From an uncultured Rhodospirillales bacterium (GTDB lineage Bacteria; Pseudomonadota; Alphaproteobacteria; Acetobacterales; Acetobacteraceae), in contig CAIYSR010000158.1 in the NCBI GenBank assembly GCA_903928895.1, positions 25,616 to 89,615 on the forward strand: DNA of 64,000 nucleotides, in the 5' to 3' direction. Positions 25,886 to 38,800 of this stretch are shown here, in pieces. The position numbers and the translations under genes were made by a program. A model generated the notes under the pieces. It was given only the letters and a program-made list of their open reading frames with translations, did no database searches and was not told the DNA's origin. Position 1 is the first letter of the stretch, and every line of letters begins with the position of its first letter.

Positions 25886-26566
25886 GTGCGCAAGATACTG
25901 TCCACTTCGGCGCTTGCTACCGTCCTGACGATCGGACTGGTGCTGCCCGTTGTCGCCTGGGCGCAAGCCACGCCGTCGGTCGAGGATACGATCAACGCGT
26001 TGAAGCCGCGTCCGGGCAAGTCGCGCGGCTCCCGGCCGGTGCTCGCGCCGCCCGGGACCGAGGCGTCGGCGCCGGTTGCCGCTGCTCCGATCGCGTCGGC
26101 TCCGGCGATGCATGCGGCGCCGGGTGCGCCCGCCGTGCAGCAGCAGCCCACCGCCCGTCCGCCGGCCGTAGCCGCCGCCACCCCGACCCGTCCGGTCGCC
26201 AGCGACGCCTCGGACGCGCCGGGCATCGATTTCAACGTTCTGTTCGCCAGCGGCTCCGCCGATCTCGCGCCGGCGACCCTGAAAACCCTCGATACCATCG
26301 GCCGGGCGCTGTCGAGCAATGAACTCGCCGGATCGCGCTTCCGCATTGAGGGGCATACCGACACGGTGGGGAGCCGCGACGGCAACCGCTCGTTGTCCGG
26401 GCGCCGTGCTGCCGCAGTTGTGGATTACCTCAGCCAGAAATATGGCATCGACCGCAGCCGCCTGGAGTCCAAGGGCATGGGGCAGGACGCACTGGTGGTG
26501 CCGACGGGTGATCAGGTCGACGAACCGCGGAACCGGCGTGTCCGCATCGTCAATATCACCGGCTGA
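25886..26566 (+). CDS. Secreted OmpA-family peptidoglycan-binding protein 2
   Basis: This 226-residue protein starts at GTG 25886, with GAGGAGG at 25874-25880. A signal peptide (cleavage likely after AWA, residue 26) is followed by SVEDTINALKPRPGKSRGSRPV, an Ala/Pro/Gln-rich spacer and an OmpA-like domain (NVLFASGSADLAPATLKTL, RIEGHTDTVGSRDGN, LSGRRAAAVVDYL, NRRVRIV). It is a clear paralogue of the preceding protein, sharing the SRGSRPV block outside the OmpA domain, but with a longer spacer. It is probably periplasmic and cell-wall bound. Confidence 0.9.
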   Translation: MRKILSTSALATVLTIGLVLPVVAWAQATPSVEDTINALKPRPGKSRGSRPVLAPPGTEASAPVAAAPIASAPAMHAAPGAPAVQQQPTARPPAVAAATPTRPVASDASDAPGIDFNVLFASGSADLAPATLKTLDTIGRALSSNELAGSRFRIEGHTDTVGSRDGNRSLSGRRAAAVVDYLSQKYGIDRSRLESKGMGQDALVVPTGDQVDEPRNRRVRIVNITG

Positions 26567-26594
26567 TTCAGACGGCGTGGCCGGCTGAGGCAAG

Positions 26595-27638
26595 GTGCCG
26601 GACCTGGATCCTGATGCGACGATCAACACCCGGCCTCCAAAGGGGGCCGGGGTCGTTTTGCCGAAGCCGCCTTCACCCAAGGCGAGCGCGATAAATCCAC
26701 TGATTTTGGTCAGCGGGCTCGCCGGGTTGGCGCTGCTGGGCGGAGCCGCCTACATGCTGCTGGGTCCGGCCGCCGTGGGACCCGCGAAGGAAGCCGCGCG
26801 CGCAGTGGCGCCGGCGACACTGGACAAGGGGCGGTCGGCGCCCATCCGCACCACCCTGCCCCACCGCACCGAGGCGGAGATCCTGGCGCAGCGGGTCCAG
26901 GCACCGCAGCCGGTGCGTTTCGCCACAAATCCACAAATCCTGGTCATCGACTATCCCGATCTGCGGAGCCAGGGCATGGCGTTCAACCGCATCGCCGCCT
27001 TCGTCGAGAAGGCAGGGCTACCGCGCGACCGGGTGTTGAACGATCAGGACCTGGCGGCCGCCATCCAGTCTGAAAATGCGACGACCGAGACCTACTATTA
27101 CGGCCACGACTATCGGCTGGCCGATATCGCGCGGTTCTACGCCGCGGCCGACGCGCAGAAGATGGTATTGTCGGCCGACGAGGAGCGGTTGCGCGCGATC
27201 ATCGCCGAGTCCGGCCTGCTGAACGACGGGGCAGAAGTGGCCGTGATCTCGGTCCCGCGCGAGGGGAGCGATCCTTTCGTGGATGCGTCCGGTCGGCAAA
27301 GCCTGTTGCGGCATGAGTTGTCGCACGGCGAGTTCTTCACGGTGCCGGCCTACGCCGCGTTTGCACGCCGGTTCTGGGCGGAGGAGATGAACGAGAGTGA
27401 TCGCGCCGCCTTCCGCGGCTTCCTCGTTCGCCAGGGCTATGACCCGAAGGACGAGGACCTGCTGATCAACGAGATGCAGGCGCACCTCATGCACACCACC
27501 GACATGCGCTATTTCAACGCACGTGACTGTGGCCTGCCGCGGCCACGCGTCGATGCTCTGCGCGCGCTGTTCGCGGACAAGATGCCCGACGGCTGGTTGC
27601 GGGACGCGGCACGGACCGCGCTCCCGGCGCTGCCGTAA
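26595..27638 (+). CDS. Membrane-anchored protein with zincin-type HExxH motif
   Basis: This 347-residue protein starts at GTG 26595. A short cytoplasmic Pro-rich N-terminus is followed by one membrane helix (about residues 34-57); the rest is predicted periplasmic. Residues 240-244 are HELSH, a zinc-protease-like HExxH motif, and NEMQAH (Glu293, His297) lies 49 residues later and could supply the third ligand, as in gluzincins. The protein is otherwise not recognised. It follows the two OmpA-family genes by 28 bases on the same strand and converges on the kinase gene. A peptidoglycan- or adhesin-processing role would suit its place, but this is inference. Confidence 0.75.
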   Translation: MPDLDPDATINTRPPKGAGVVLPKPPSPKASAINPLILVSGLAGLALLGGAAYMLLGPAAVGPAKEAARAVAPATLDKGRSAPIRTTLPHRTEAEILAQRVQAPQPVRFATNPQILVIDYPDLRSQGMAFNRIAAFVEKAGLPRDRVLNDQDLAAAIQSENATTETYYYGHDYRLADIARFYAAADAQKMVLSADEERLRAIIAESGLLNDGAEVAVISVPREGSDPFVDASGRQSLLRHELSHGEFFTVPAYAAFARRFWAEEMNESDRAAFRGFLVRQGYDPKDEDLLINEMQAHLMHTTDMRYFNARDCGLPRPRVDALRALFADKMPDGWLRDAARTALPALP

Positions 27639-27663
27639 ACAGGCTCCGCGCCCTGCGGGGTGA

Positions 27664-29691
<2,028 letters not shown>

Positions 29692-29730
29692 GGCAATCCC
29701 GACATAGGCGCCCCCGCGGCGCGTTGGTAG

Positions 29731-32700
29731 TTATAAGCCAGCGAGGCGCGGAGTCGAACCCTGGATTTGCGCCGTCGTACTCGTTGCGCCGCCTTCACCG
29801 ACGAGCGTGAAGGGAGCCCAGTAATACGGGTGCTTGAGCGGCGCGTCGACCTTTGCATCATCAAGATACTGGGTCTGCGCATTCCTCAGAGCCGTCGCCA
29901 GCCCCTGGGCATGGTTCTTCTCGTAGTTGAGCAGGGTCCGCGAGACCAGGCGGGTCGCCGTGCTGTCGTCCACCGTCCAGTGGGTGACCACCAGGGAGCG
30001 GGCACCGGCATAGAAGAATGCGCGGGCCAGCCCGGCGAGGCTTTCGCCCGCCGTGGTACCGCCCGGGCCGCCGGAGTTGCAAGCGGAGAGGATGACGGCG
30101 TCGGCATCGAGCTTGAGGTTGGAGATTTCGCTTGAGGTCAGCAACGCACCGATCGCGTCCTTGGCGCCGTCCGGCACCGAGGTGATGATCGCAGGCTCGT
30201 CCTGGCAGGCCAGTTCAGCCGGCAAGAGCCCATGCGTCGCGAAATGGATGATGCGGTACTGGTAGAGCGCGCCGGACGCGTTCATGGCCTTCACCTTGGG
30301 CACGGTGAAGGTTGGGCCGGTTACCTTGTCGGACGCGCTGGAGCCGAAGATGCGGCTGGCAATGTCGAGTTCGACCTCGGTGCCGTCGAGGCGCGGCAGG
30401 GAAGCCAGGACGTGGGCGCTCTCCTTGCACCGGTCGCCCTGGTAGGTCTTGGCTGCCTGCGCATCGGTGATCGGTCGGAAATCGCCGAAACCGAGCCACG
30501 GACGCGTCTGGCGCGATGCGGCGGTCTGCCGGAGTTTCACAAAGTTCGCCGCCGCCGGAACGTGGGCGATGATGAACTTCCGCACAAGGAAAGGCGCCGC
30601 GCCGAGGTTGTTGGTCTCGGCCGGGCCGGTCAGCAACACCTCGAACGGCAGCGACAGCAGCGGGCCGGTGGGGGCCACGGTCATCACACTGGCGCCCTCG
30701 AGGGCATCGGCCACCGGACCGAGGGTGCGGTCGTAGAGGTCCTTCGCGGCGGCCACGTCGAACATCGGCACGCGATCGTCGTCACCGGGCTCGATGCTTT
30801 TGCGCACCTTCTTTACCAGCGCCGCAATTTCCTCGGTACCGCCGCCGACTGGGCCAACCGCGATATGCCCGTCACGGAGCACGAAGGTCCAACCGCCGGA
30901 TCGGGCGAGGGTGATGGAAACGAAGGCCTCCTGCGGACGCAGGGCCGCGAACACGTCCTCGGGCTTCACCGCCTGCTGAATGAGCTGCTGGTAATTGGGG
31001 GCCGCGGCCTGCACCACGCCATCGGCGTCCGACAGGGCGGCACGCGCGGCGGTAATGGATTTGTCGAGTTCGGCCGCCTTGGCGACCCCGGCCGCGTCGG
31101 GCGGGGAGGTGCCGAGCGCGTCACGATCACGCAGCAGGTCAGACAAGGCGTGCTCGGCGTCCTGCTGTTTGCGGATGGCCTCGCTGACCTTCGGATCCGC
31201 GCCACCGGCGGCGAGCCGCACCGCGGTCCGGCGGATTTCCTGGTCGGTGATGCTGCCGCGGGTCAACTGCGCCGCGGCGAACATCTCGGAGAGCATTGGC
31301 TGCCCCGCGGCGCCCGCCGCGGTCGCCGCCTCGGCATAGACTCCGAGACAGGGCTGCATCAGTTCAAAATCGACACCGTCCTTGGTGTCCTTGAGCAGGG
31401 CAGTCGCGGAACGGCATTGTTCGAGCGCCTCGGCGGTGCGCCCCTTCTTGGCATAAAGGGCGGCCTGGGCGAGCTGGGTCTCGGCGATCGGACGGGTGCG
31501 CGGCTGGGCGATGCGGAACGCGCGGACGCTTTCGCTGAGCTCGGACAGCGCGTCGTCGATCTTCTCGTCGGCAGCGGAGTTGACGCCGACGGTGCGGTAA
31601 AGCCGGGCGGCATAGACCGGCGCGGTGAGCGCATTGGCCTGGGCAAAGCGTTCGGCCGAGCGGCCGACAGCGCTCGCCTGGGCGGCATCGCCGGACAGGC
31701 GCAATGCGATGGCACGGTCACGGCGCGCCTCGAGGATGCCGAGCAGCGCCTCCTTCTCGGCCAGTGTGGCGTAGGGCTGCGAGTTGGCGAGCGCGTCGCC
31801 GAGGGTGACACCGCCCGACGACGTGCCCGAGATGGTACGGCGACGGCTGCTGACGAGGGGAATTTCGCGCGCCTCGGGCACCTGGGTCTTGTAGGCATCC
31901 TCGGCGGTCTGGAAGCGGTCGATCGCGGCCTTCGGATTGGCCTGGTTGAGCGCATGCAGGCCCAGATAGAGAGCGAGGCGGGCGCGACCGTTGCGGTCGA
32001 TCTGGGCGGCGCCGGGCTGGTTGATCAGCCCCTCGGCCCGGGTAAAGAACTGCTGGGCATCGTCGAAGCGGCCTTGCACCGATATCTGCAGCGCCAGCGA
32101 CATCATCGCCGCGGCACCCGCCGGGCTGTCCTTGCCCTGGGCCTTTTCCTGGAGGTTCAGCGCGGCGCGATAGGCCTTCTCGGCCTGCTCCGGTTTGGCC
32201 GCGAGATTGGCCTGGAGCCCGGCCTGCATCAGGCCTTCGTATTGGGCGATGTCGCCGGCGCTGAAGGAGCGGGCGGCGAGATAGTCGGCCATCGCAGCGG
32301 AGTTCGGCGCAGTGGTGGCGGCGACGCTGCCGCCGGACAACTGGGCGATGGCGCGCTGGATGGTGGGGTAGGAGGCCGGCGTGCCATCGGCGAGCCAGGC
32401 GTTGCCGCCGGCGACCGTGACGAGGGCGACCTGGGCCCAGCCACCGGCGCGACGGCTGCACTGGAGAATGACGGTGTCAGCGGTATCGGGGCGCGGATCG
32501 CCGCATGCGAAGCGGCTCTCGAGTTCAACCCGCCAGGAGCCGTTGGTCGCCAGCGCGGTGAGGTTGGAGGCGCTGGCCGGGCCGCCCGGTCGGATGCGGG
32601 CAGAGGGCTGCTGCCAGGCGCCGCAGAAGATATCGGCGCCGCCGCCATTGCGCGTGACCATGGTGCAGGCTTCGCCTGTGGCGTTCTCGCCGATGGCAAT

Positions 32701-32805
32701 GCCTTGCGAGTCCGCCTTGGACTTGTAGTAGGCGGTCGATGGCGGCGAATCGCAAGCCGCCAGGGCGAGGATCAGGCCGAAGGAGAGCAGAAGGGGTCCG
32801 CGCAT
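29731..32805 (-). CDS. CHAT-domain caspase-like protease lipoprotein with TPR region
   Basis: From ATG 32805 the protein has 1024 residues. An N-terminal signal with lipobox (LILALAAC) predicts a lipoprotein. A beta-rich part to about residue 150 is followed by helical TPR-like repeats (about 180-470), a coiled-coil-like stretch (about 540-620) and a CHAT domain (about 680-1000). The catalytic pair is present: RIIHFATHG with His858 and VILSACNSGG with Cys909, as in separase/caspase-clan CHAT proteases. The ATG lies one base after the tpsA stop, so the two genes are coupled. CHAT proteins next to TPS exoproteins are common in cyanobacteria; processing or sensing of TpsA is a reasonable inference. 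Confidence 0.9.
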   Translation of the reverse strand: MRGPLLLSFGLILALAACDSPPSTAYYKSKADSQGIAIGENATGEACTMVTRNGGGADIFCGAWQQPSARIRPGGPASASNLTALATNGSWRVELESRFACGDPRPDTADTVILQCSRRAGGWAQVALVTVAGGNAWLADGTPASYPTIQRAIAQLSGGSVAATTAPNSAAMADYLAARSFSAGDIAQYEGLMQAGLQANLAAKPEQAEKAYRAALNLQEKAQGKDSPAGAAAMMSLALQISVQGRFDDAQQFFTRAEGLINQPGAAQIDRNGRARLALYLGLHALNQANPKAAIDRFQTAEDAYKTQVPEAREIPLVSSRRRTISGTSSGGVTLGDALANSQPYATLAEKEALLGILEARRDRAIALRLSGDAAQASAVGRSAERFAQANALTAPVYAARLYRTVGVNSAADEKIDDALSELSESVRAFRIAQPRTRPIAETQLAQAALYAKKGRTAEALEQCRSATALLKDTKDGVDFELMQPCLGVYAEAATAAGAAGQPMLSEMFAAAQLTRGSITDQEIRRTAVRLAAGGADPKVSEAIRKQQDAEHALSDLLRDRDALGTSPPDAAGVAKAAELDKSITAARAALSDADGVVQAAAPNYQQLIQQAVKPEDVFAALRPQEAFVSITLARSGGWTFVLRDGHIAVGPVGGGTEEIAALVKKVRKSIEPGDDDRVPMFDVAAAKDLYDRTLGPVADALEGASVMTVAPTGPLLSLPFEVLLTGPAETNNLGAAPFLVRKFIIAHVPAAANFVKLRQTAASRQTRPWLGFGDFRPITDAQAAKTYQGDRCKESAHVLASLPRLDGTEVELDIASRIFGSSASDKVTGPTFTVPKVKAMNASGALYQYRIIHFATHGLLPAELACQDEPAIITSVPDGAKDAIGALLTSSEISNLKLDADAVILSACNSGGPGGTTAGESLAGLARAFFYAGARSLVVTHWTVDDSTATRLVSRTLLNYEKNHAQGLATALRNAQTQYLDDAKVDAPLKHPYYWAPFTLVGEGGATSTTAQIQGSTPRLAGL

Positions 32806-32806
32806 G

Positions 32807-35800
32807 TCAGTAATCCCGGTCCGAAACGTTGGGCAGCAGCAGGTCGGGGTCGTCCAGCGGATCACTGAAGCGACCGATCATCAGGTCCTTGAAGGGATTT
32901 GTAATCGGAATCTGCGGGAAGAGCGAGGTCAAGACGCAGTTCACAGACGAAAGAGCACAACCGTTCATCTGGAAGTGGTTGCTCGGCACGTAATTCCCGC
33001 TCTGGGCAATAAAGGCCTGGGTCGCAGCCGCCTGATCGGAGACGGCAACCCCCTGCGCGGTGCGCAGCGTACCGAGCAGGGCGGTCGGCAGGCCGGTCAA
33101 CTGCGTGTAGAACAAGGCAAGCGAGTCTGCATTGATGCGCCCGGTACTGTTGCCGGTGCCGACGTCCAGCACAATGGCGACCTTCGGCGCCACGAGGCCT
33201 TTCGCCGTCGCAGGGTCGAAGGCGATGGTCCCGGCGTGGGCCGAAAGAATGATCTCCAGCACCGGATGCGCGGCCGTGGCGTAGGCGGTTGCCGGCACCT
33301 TATAGGCGGTCGGCGTATAGGGCTGCATGGTAAAGGTGCCGCTCTGGGTGAAACCGCCGAGCCCGGCGGTGAACAGCGCGCCCGGCACATGCACCGGCGA
33401 CGGACCCGCCTTCTGCGGGTCCTTCGGCGGCAGTCCGGACAAGGGACGGGTGAAGATATTCGCGCCCGAGTCGCCGGTATCGAGGGTGACACCATCGAGC
33501 ACCCTGACGTCATTGGTGCCGGTGACCTCGATCATGGTGGCCTGAAGCGTGACACTGCCGCCCGCGCCAGAGCCTGATTTGCCCAGCGTGACGCTGTTGG
33601 CGGTCAGCGCGATCAGACCGGGTACCACTGCGGCCGAGGAGACCGCGACGTTGCGCGCCCCGGGGCTGGCGACGTTGATATCGCTGGCGATCAGCATGAC
33701 ATCGCTGGTGCCGGTCTCGTTGATGCGGATGCCGCCGGCCCACGACATCAGCGGGCCGCCGATGGTGAGCGTGCCGGGCGTGCCCGGCGCCTTGTTGTCG
33801 ATATTGATCGAGCCGGTTGCGCCCAGCCCATACGCGGTCCCGGCCACCGTGGTGCCGAGGTTGGCAATGCTGCTGATCCCCGGGGTGCCCGAGTTGGTGA
33901 CGCTGTTCGGCAAATAGAAATTGCCGGGATTGTCGGCTAGCCGGGACCAATACGGCGCTCCGCCAACCGGACTGTTGACCGTCTCCACCGTGTTCACCAG
34001 TGCCGGCACCACGAAGTCCGGCGTGGCCGTACTGTCCAACGTCAGCACGCCGCCGCGCCCGGTCAGCAGCTTCGCCACCACGTTGGCTGTGGTGTCGCCG
34101 AACGAATACAGCGCGAGGTTGTTGGCGGTGATGGTGCCGGTGTTCGGGAGAATGGTGTTGCCGAGCAGGGCGACGTCGGGCCGGGTTGCCGAGGTCGCGC
34201 CCACGGTGGCGGGCGTGTAGGCCGTCAGGGCCTGGTAGCCCGCCGCCGGCGTCGTCGCGCCGAGGTTGTTCGCCGGTGAGAACAGCGCGCCGCCCACCGT
34301 CACCGCCGCCGCGGTGCCGAAGATCGCGAAGCCGTTGCGCCCCTCCGGCGCCTGGATGCGGATCGGATAGAGACTCGGATCGACCGAAACATTGGCGCCA
34401 GCGGCCACCAGCCCATCGCCGTACTGGTCGGCCCCGGCCGTGGTCGTGAACAGGCGGACCGTCCCGCCGGACATGGTCGCCACCGTTATGCTGCCCCCCG
34501 AGTTGCCCTGGGTGATCTGCCCGCGGGCGGTCGCGGCCAACGTGCCGCCGGCGGCGATCACGCCCCTGGTCTGACTCAATGTGCCGCCCGCATAGAGCGC
34601 CATGTCGCCCACCGCCGCGAGCGTGCCGTTGCTCTGCGTGATGTTGGTGGTCGCAACCACACTCCCAGCGGCGGTGCCGGCGCCGCTGCCGATGCCGATG
34701 GTCAACCCGTTGTCCGACGCGATCACGCCGCCGGACTGCAACACATTGGCACTAGCATTGGCAACGATGGAGGTGGTGATACGGAGTTGGGCGCTTGGCC
34801 CAATGGCGCTGACCGTGCCGCCTGAGATCACCACCGCGTTGCCGGAGAAAAGGTTGCCCTTGAGCGCGATGGTCGGCGCGTTCACCAGCCCGCTGTCCTG
34901 AACATAGGCGCCGGCGGCAGTCAGGTTGGCCGTATTGCCCGCCGAAAGCACCGCCGACCCGGTGATCTTCAGGTCACTGCCCGCAGTCACCGTGAGGGTG
35001 CCGCTGGCGGCCAGCGGCCCCCGCACCTCGATGCTGCCGCCCCCCCCGGTGATGGTCAGGTCCCCACCGGTGGCGATCACGCCGGGATAGACACTGGTCC
35101 CGGCGGCGCCGCCGCCCATCACCATCAACGGGCCGGGCGAGGCGGAGTTGTCGAGCGAAAAACTTCCGATCGCGCCATAGCCGTAGCCGGTGGTCCCGGT
35201 CGCCACGATGGTGCCGAGGTTGGTGACGTTACTGGCCGTAAGAGCGACATTGCCGGTGGTCGGGGCCGACCAGTAGGGGCTGGTACCGCCCTGGACGAAC
35301 GCGGTTTCGGCCGCCTTCACCAGGTCCGGCAGCGGGTACGGCGACAGGTTCGATGCCTCGCCGGCGACGATACCGGCACGGCCGGTCAGCAACGTGGCGA
35401 TGACCTTGCCCGACGTGTCGTGTTGCGAATAGAGCGCAAGACGCCCCGCGCTGATCCCGCTCGTGATCGGGCTGATGCTATCGGCCAGCAGCACCACATC
35501 CGGCACGGTCACACCGACGACGCCGGGATTTGCCGTCGAGATCGTCGGCGGGGACTGTGCCGCCGCACCAAGGTTGCAAGCCGGGCAGAAGACTACGAAG
35601 TTGGCGCCGGTGCTGATCGGGGCAGTGGTGCCGAACACCGAGAAGCTGTTGCTGCCGCCCGGGGCCTGGATGCGAATGGGATAGGTGGTCGGATCATTTG
35701 ACGCGCCTGTGCCGCCGGCAACGATGCCGTCTCCCCCTTGCGATGCGCCTGCGGTGATACTGTGCAGCAGCACGGTCGCGCCGGACAGCACCGCCGTCGG

Positions 35801-38800
35801 CGTGGCCGCCTTGCTGGTGACGGCAGGATTGCCTTGGGTGATGGTGCCCGTGGCAGTGGCGCCGAGCGTGCCGCCCGCCGCGACGGTGCCGGCGGTCTGG
35901 GTCAGGGTCCCGGACGACCACAGGTTGATATCGCCGGCGGCAACGATGACGCCACCGATCTGGGTGAAGCTGCTGTTGCTGCCGGCGCGCGAGCCAAGCT
36001 GGCCGGCCCGCACAATCCCGAGACCGGCACCGATCGACACCGTGCCGTTCGCGGCAATGCGGCCGCCGGACTGGCTGAAGGCGCTTGGCGTGAGGGTGAC
36101 GCTGCCCGCCGCGCCATTGGCGCTGATGACCCCGCCGCTCTGCGAGAACGCTCCGCCGCTGACGGTGATCGACGGGACGATAAGGGTATCGAAGGTGCCC
36201 GTGCCCGTGCCCGAATAGGTCGCGACCGTCGCGCTCGCCGCGATCGTGCCGCCCGACATCGAGAAACCGGTGCCATCGGTGATGGCCACCACCGGGGCGT
36301 TCACCAGCCCGCCAGCCTGGCCATAGGTCCCGGCGGCACTGATCGTCAGATTACGGCCGGACGAAATGGTGTTGCCGGCAGCCACATCGATGGCCCCGGA
36401 TACGGTCCGAAGGGTCACGTCCCCGGTGCCGCCATTGCCGATCGAGGCGCCAATGGCAAGGGCGCCGGTATTGGTCAGGCTCAGCGTCGCACCCGGCACG
36501 ATGCCTTGGCGTCCGGCAACGATGCCGTTCGTTCCCGCGAGCGACAAAGCGACGGTGTTGGTGATACCGACACTGCCATCGGCGATCAGGTCGCGGATGA
36601 TCGAAATCGCATTGGCGGGCTCGGCCAGCAGGACGCTGGCAACATTGCCGGTCAGGGTGCCAACCGTCAGGTTCGCCCCCACGCCCTGGCCCAGCGGGCC
36701 GGTGGTCTGCACATCGAGGGTGCTGGCCCGACCGGTCAGATCGGTGGACGCGCCGACATTGATCGCACTGCTCCCAACCGCGCCGTTGACCGCGCCGACC
36801 CGCAACGTCGTGCTGGCGAGCGTGTATGCGGCGGGGTTGAAGCCGAGCAAAGCGCCGCTGATACTGGTCACGCCGAGCGACAGGGCGCGGCCCGGCGTAT
36901 CAGTTGCCAACTCCACCACGCCATTGGTCGCCGTCAGCGCCGCGCTCGTCGCCCCCGCGGCAATCATGTCGGTTTGCAGCGACAGCGTGCCGCCGCTCGT
37001 CACCAGCGCCCCGGCGGCGCCCAGGCTGATCCCGTTCGCATGGCTGTCCACCAGCCGCAGGTTCGCCCCCGTCCCGGTCGATGCCGTCGCATTCACCGTC
37101 AGCGCCGCGCTGTCCGTCAGCAGGAAGTCCCCACCCTGCGTGCTGAACGCCGCCAACGTGCTGATCGCATTCGCCGCATTCGTCAGCGTCACGGCACCCT
37201 TCGCCGCGCCACTGCTCGTCAACACCGCAGCGTTCAGGACGCCGCCACTCTCGACCACATTGCCGCCGCCCGAAATCAGATCGACCGTGCCGGCGCTGTT
37301 GCCAAGCGTACCGGTCAGGGTGATCGCGGTCACGCCGGTGCCGGCGTCGGTCGCATTCACCTGCACCGTGCCCGTCGTTGCCGCCCGCAGCGTTCCCGCC
37401 ACCGTGATCGCCGGAGTGCCGCCGTTCGAGACGAAATCATCGCGCAGGGTCACGCCATCGGCCTGCACCAGGGCGCCGCTGTTCACCGTCACCGCGACGC
37501 TGTCGCGCAGCGACAGGGTGCCGGACGTGACGGTCATGGCGCCGAGCCGGGCCACCTGGTTGGTGCTGGTCGTCAACGTCACATTGCCGGCGATGCCGCC
37601 GCTGCTGATCAACTGGTTCACCAGCAGCACGCCACCGCTCGCGTCCGAGATGTTCGAGCCCGCGGTATTCAGGTCCAGCGTCGTCGTGGTGCCCGGCAGC
37701 GCCGTGGTGCCGACCTTGCCGGCGAGGGCGATGCCGGTGTTGCCGGCCGAAGCGGTCGTCGCGCTCAGCCGGATCGTTCCGGCCGAACTCAGCGTCCCCG
37801 CCACCGTGATCGCCGGCGTGCCCGCGGTACTGGCGAAACTGTCGCTCAGCGTGATGTTCGACCCCGTCAGCGTCGCCGTCCCCGGCACCGTCACCGCCGC
37901 GCTGTCCGTCACCGACACGCCCGTCGTCCCGCTCAGCGTGTCCAGCGTCGTGATCGCGTTGCCCGCCACCCCCAGCGTCACGCTGCCGGCCGCGCCCTTC
38001 AGCGTCCCCACCTTCAGCGTCTTGCCCGCCGTCTGCGTCACCGCCCCGGTCGTCTCCAGGTCCAGCGTCGCCGCGCCATGGCCCGCCGCCGTCAGATCCG
38101 TCGCATTGGTCACGTCGATCGCCGCCGACCCCGTCACCCCCGCCACCGACCCAAGCCGCAGCACCGCCGCGCTCAGCGTGAAGGTGCTCGGCGCGAAGCC
38201 CAGCGTCGTCGCCGCCACGCTCGCCGTCTCCAGCCCGATATTGGCCACGCTCTGCGCCGCAACCTCGATCACCCCGGCATTGGTCGACAGCGTGCCGCCG
38301 CCGGCGCCCGCCGTGAACGCGTCCGACTGCACCGAGATCGTGCCGCCCGCCGCCGTCTCCACCAGCCGCCCCGCATGCGTCGCATCGCCCAGGCTCACCG
38401 TCGGCGCCGCCAAACGCACCGTGCTCCCAGCCGTCAACGTCGATGTCACCGCGATCGACGTCGTCGCCCGCAGGTCCAGCGTCGCCGCCGACGCGCTGAC
38501 ATTGCTGTTGCCGCTCGTCGCCGTCGTGATGTTCGTCGCCAGCACCGTCCCGCCGGTCGCGCCGAGGCGCAGCGTCGTGATCCCGCTGCCGAACGTGAAC
38601 GTGCTCGGCGCAAAGCCCAGACGCGTCGCGCTCCCCGCCAGTTCGATCCCCAGCGTCGCCACGCTGTTCGGCGCGATCTCGATCACCCCGGACGGCGCCG
38701 ACAGCGTCCCGTCCGTTGCCACCGGCGTCGCCGTCACCAGCGCATCCGTGCGCAGCCCGATCGTCCCGCCGCTCGCCACGCTCAGCCGGCCCGCCACCGT

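Noticed and set aside
30232..32868. 878-codon plus-strand frame opposite the CHAT gene
   Set aside because: Gly/Arg-rich shadow; the CHAT protein on the other strand has a lipobox, TPR and both catalytic residues.
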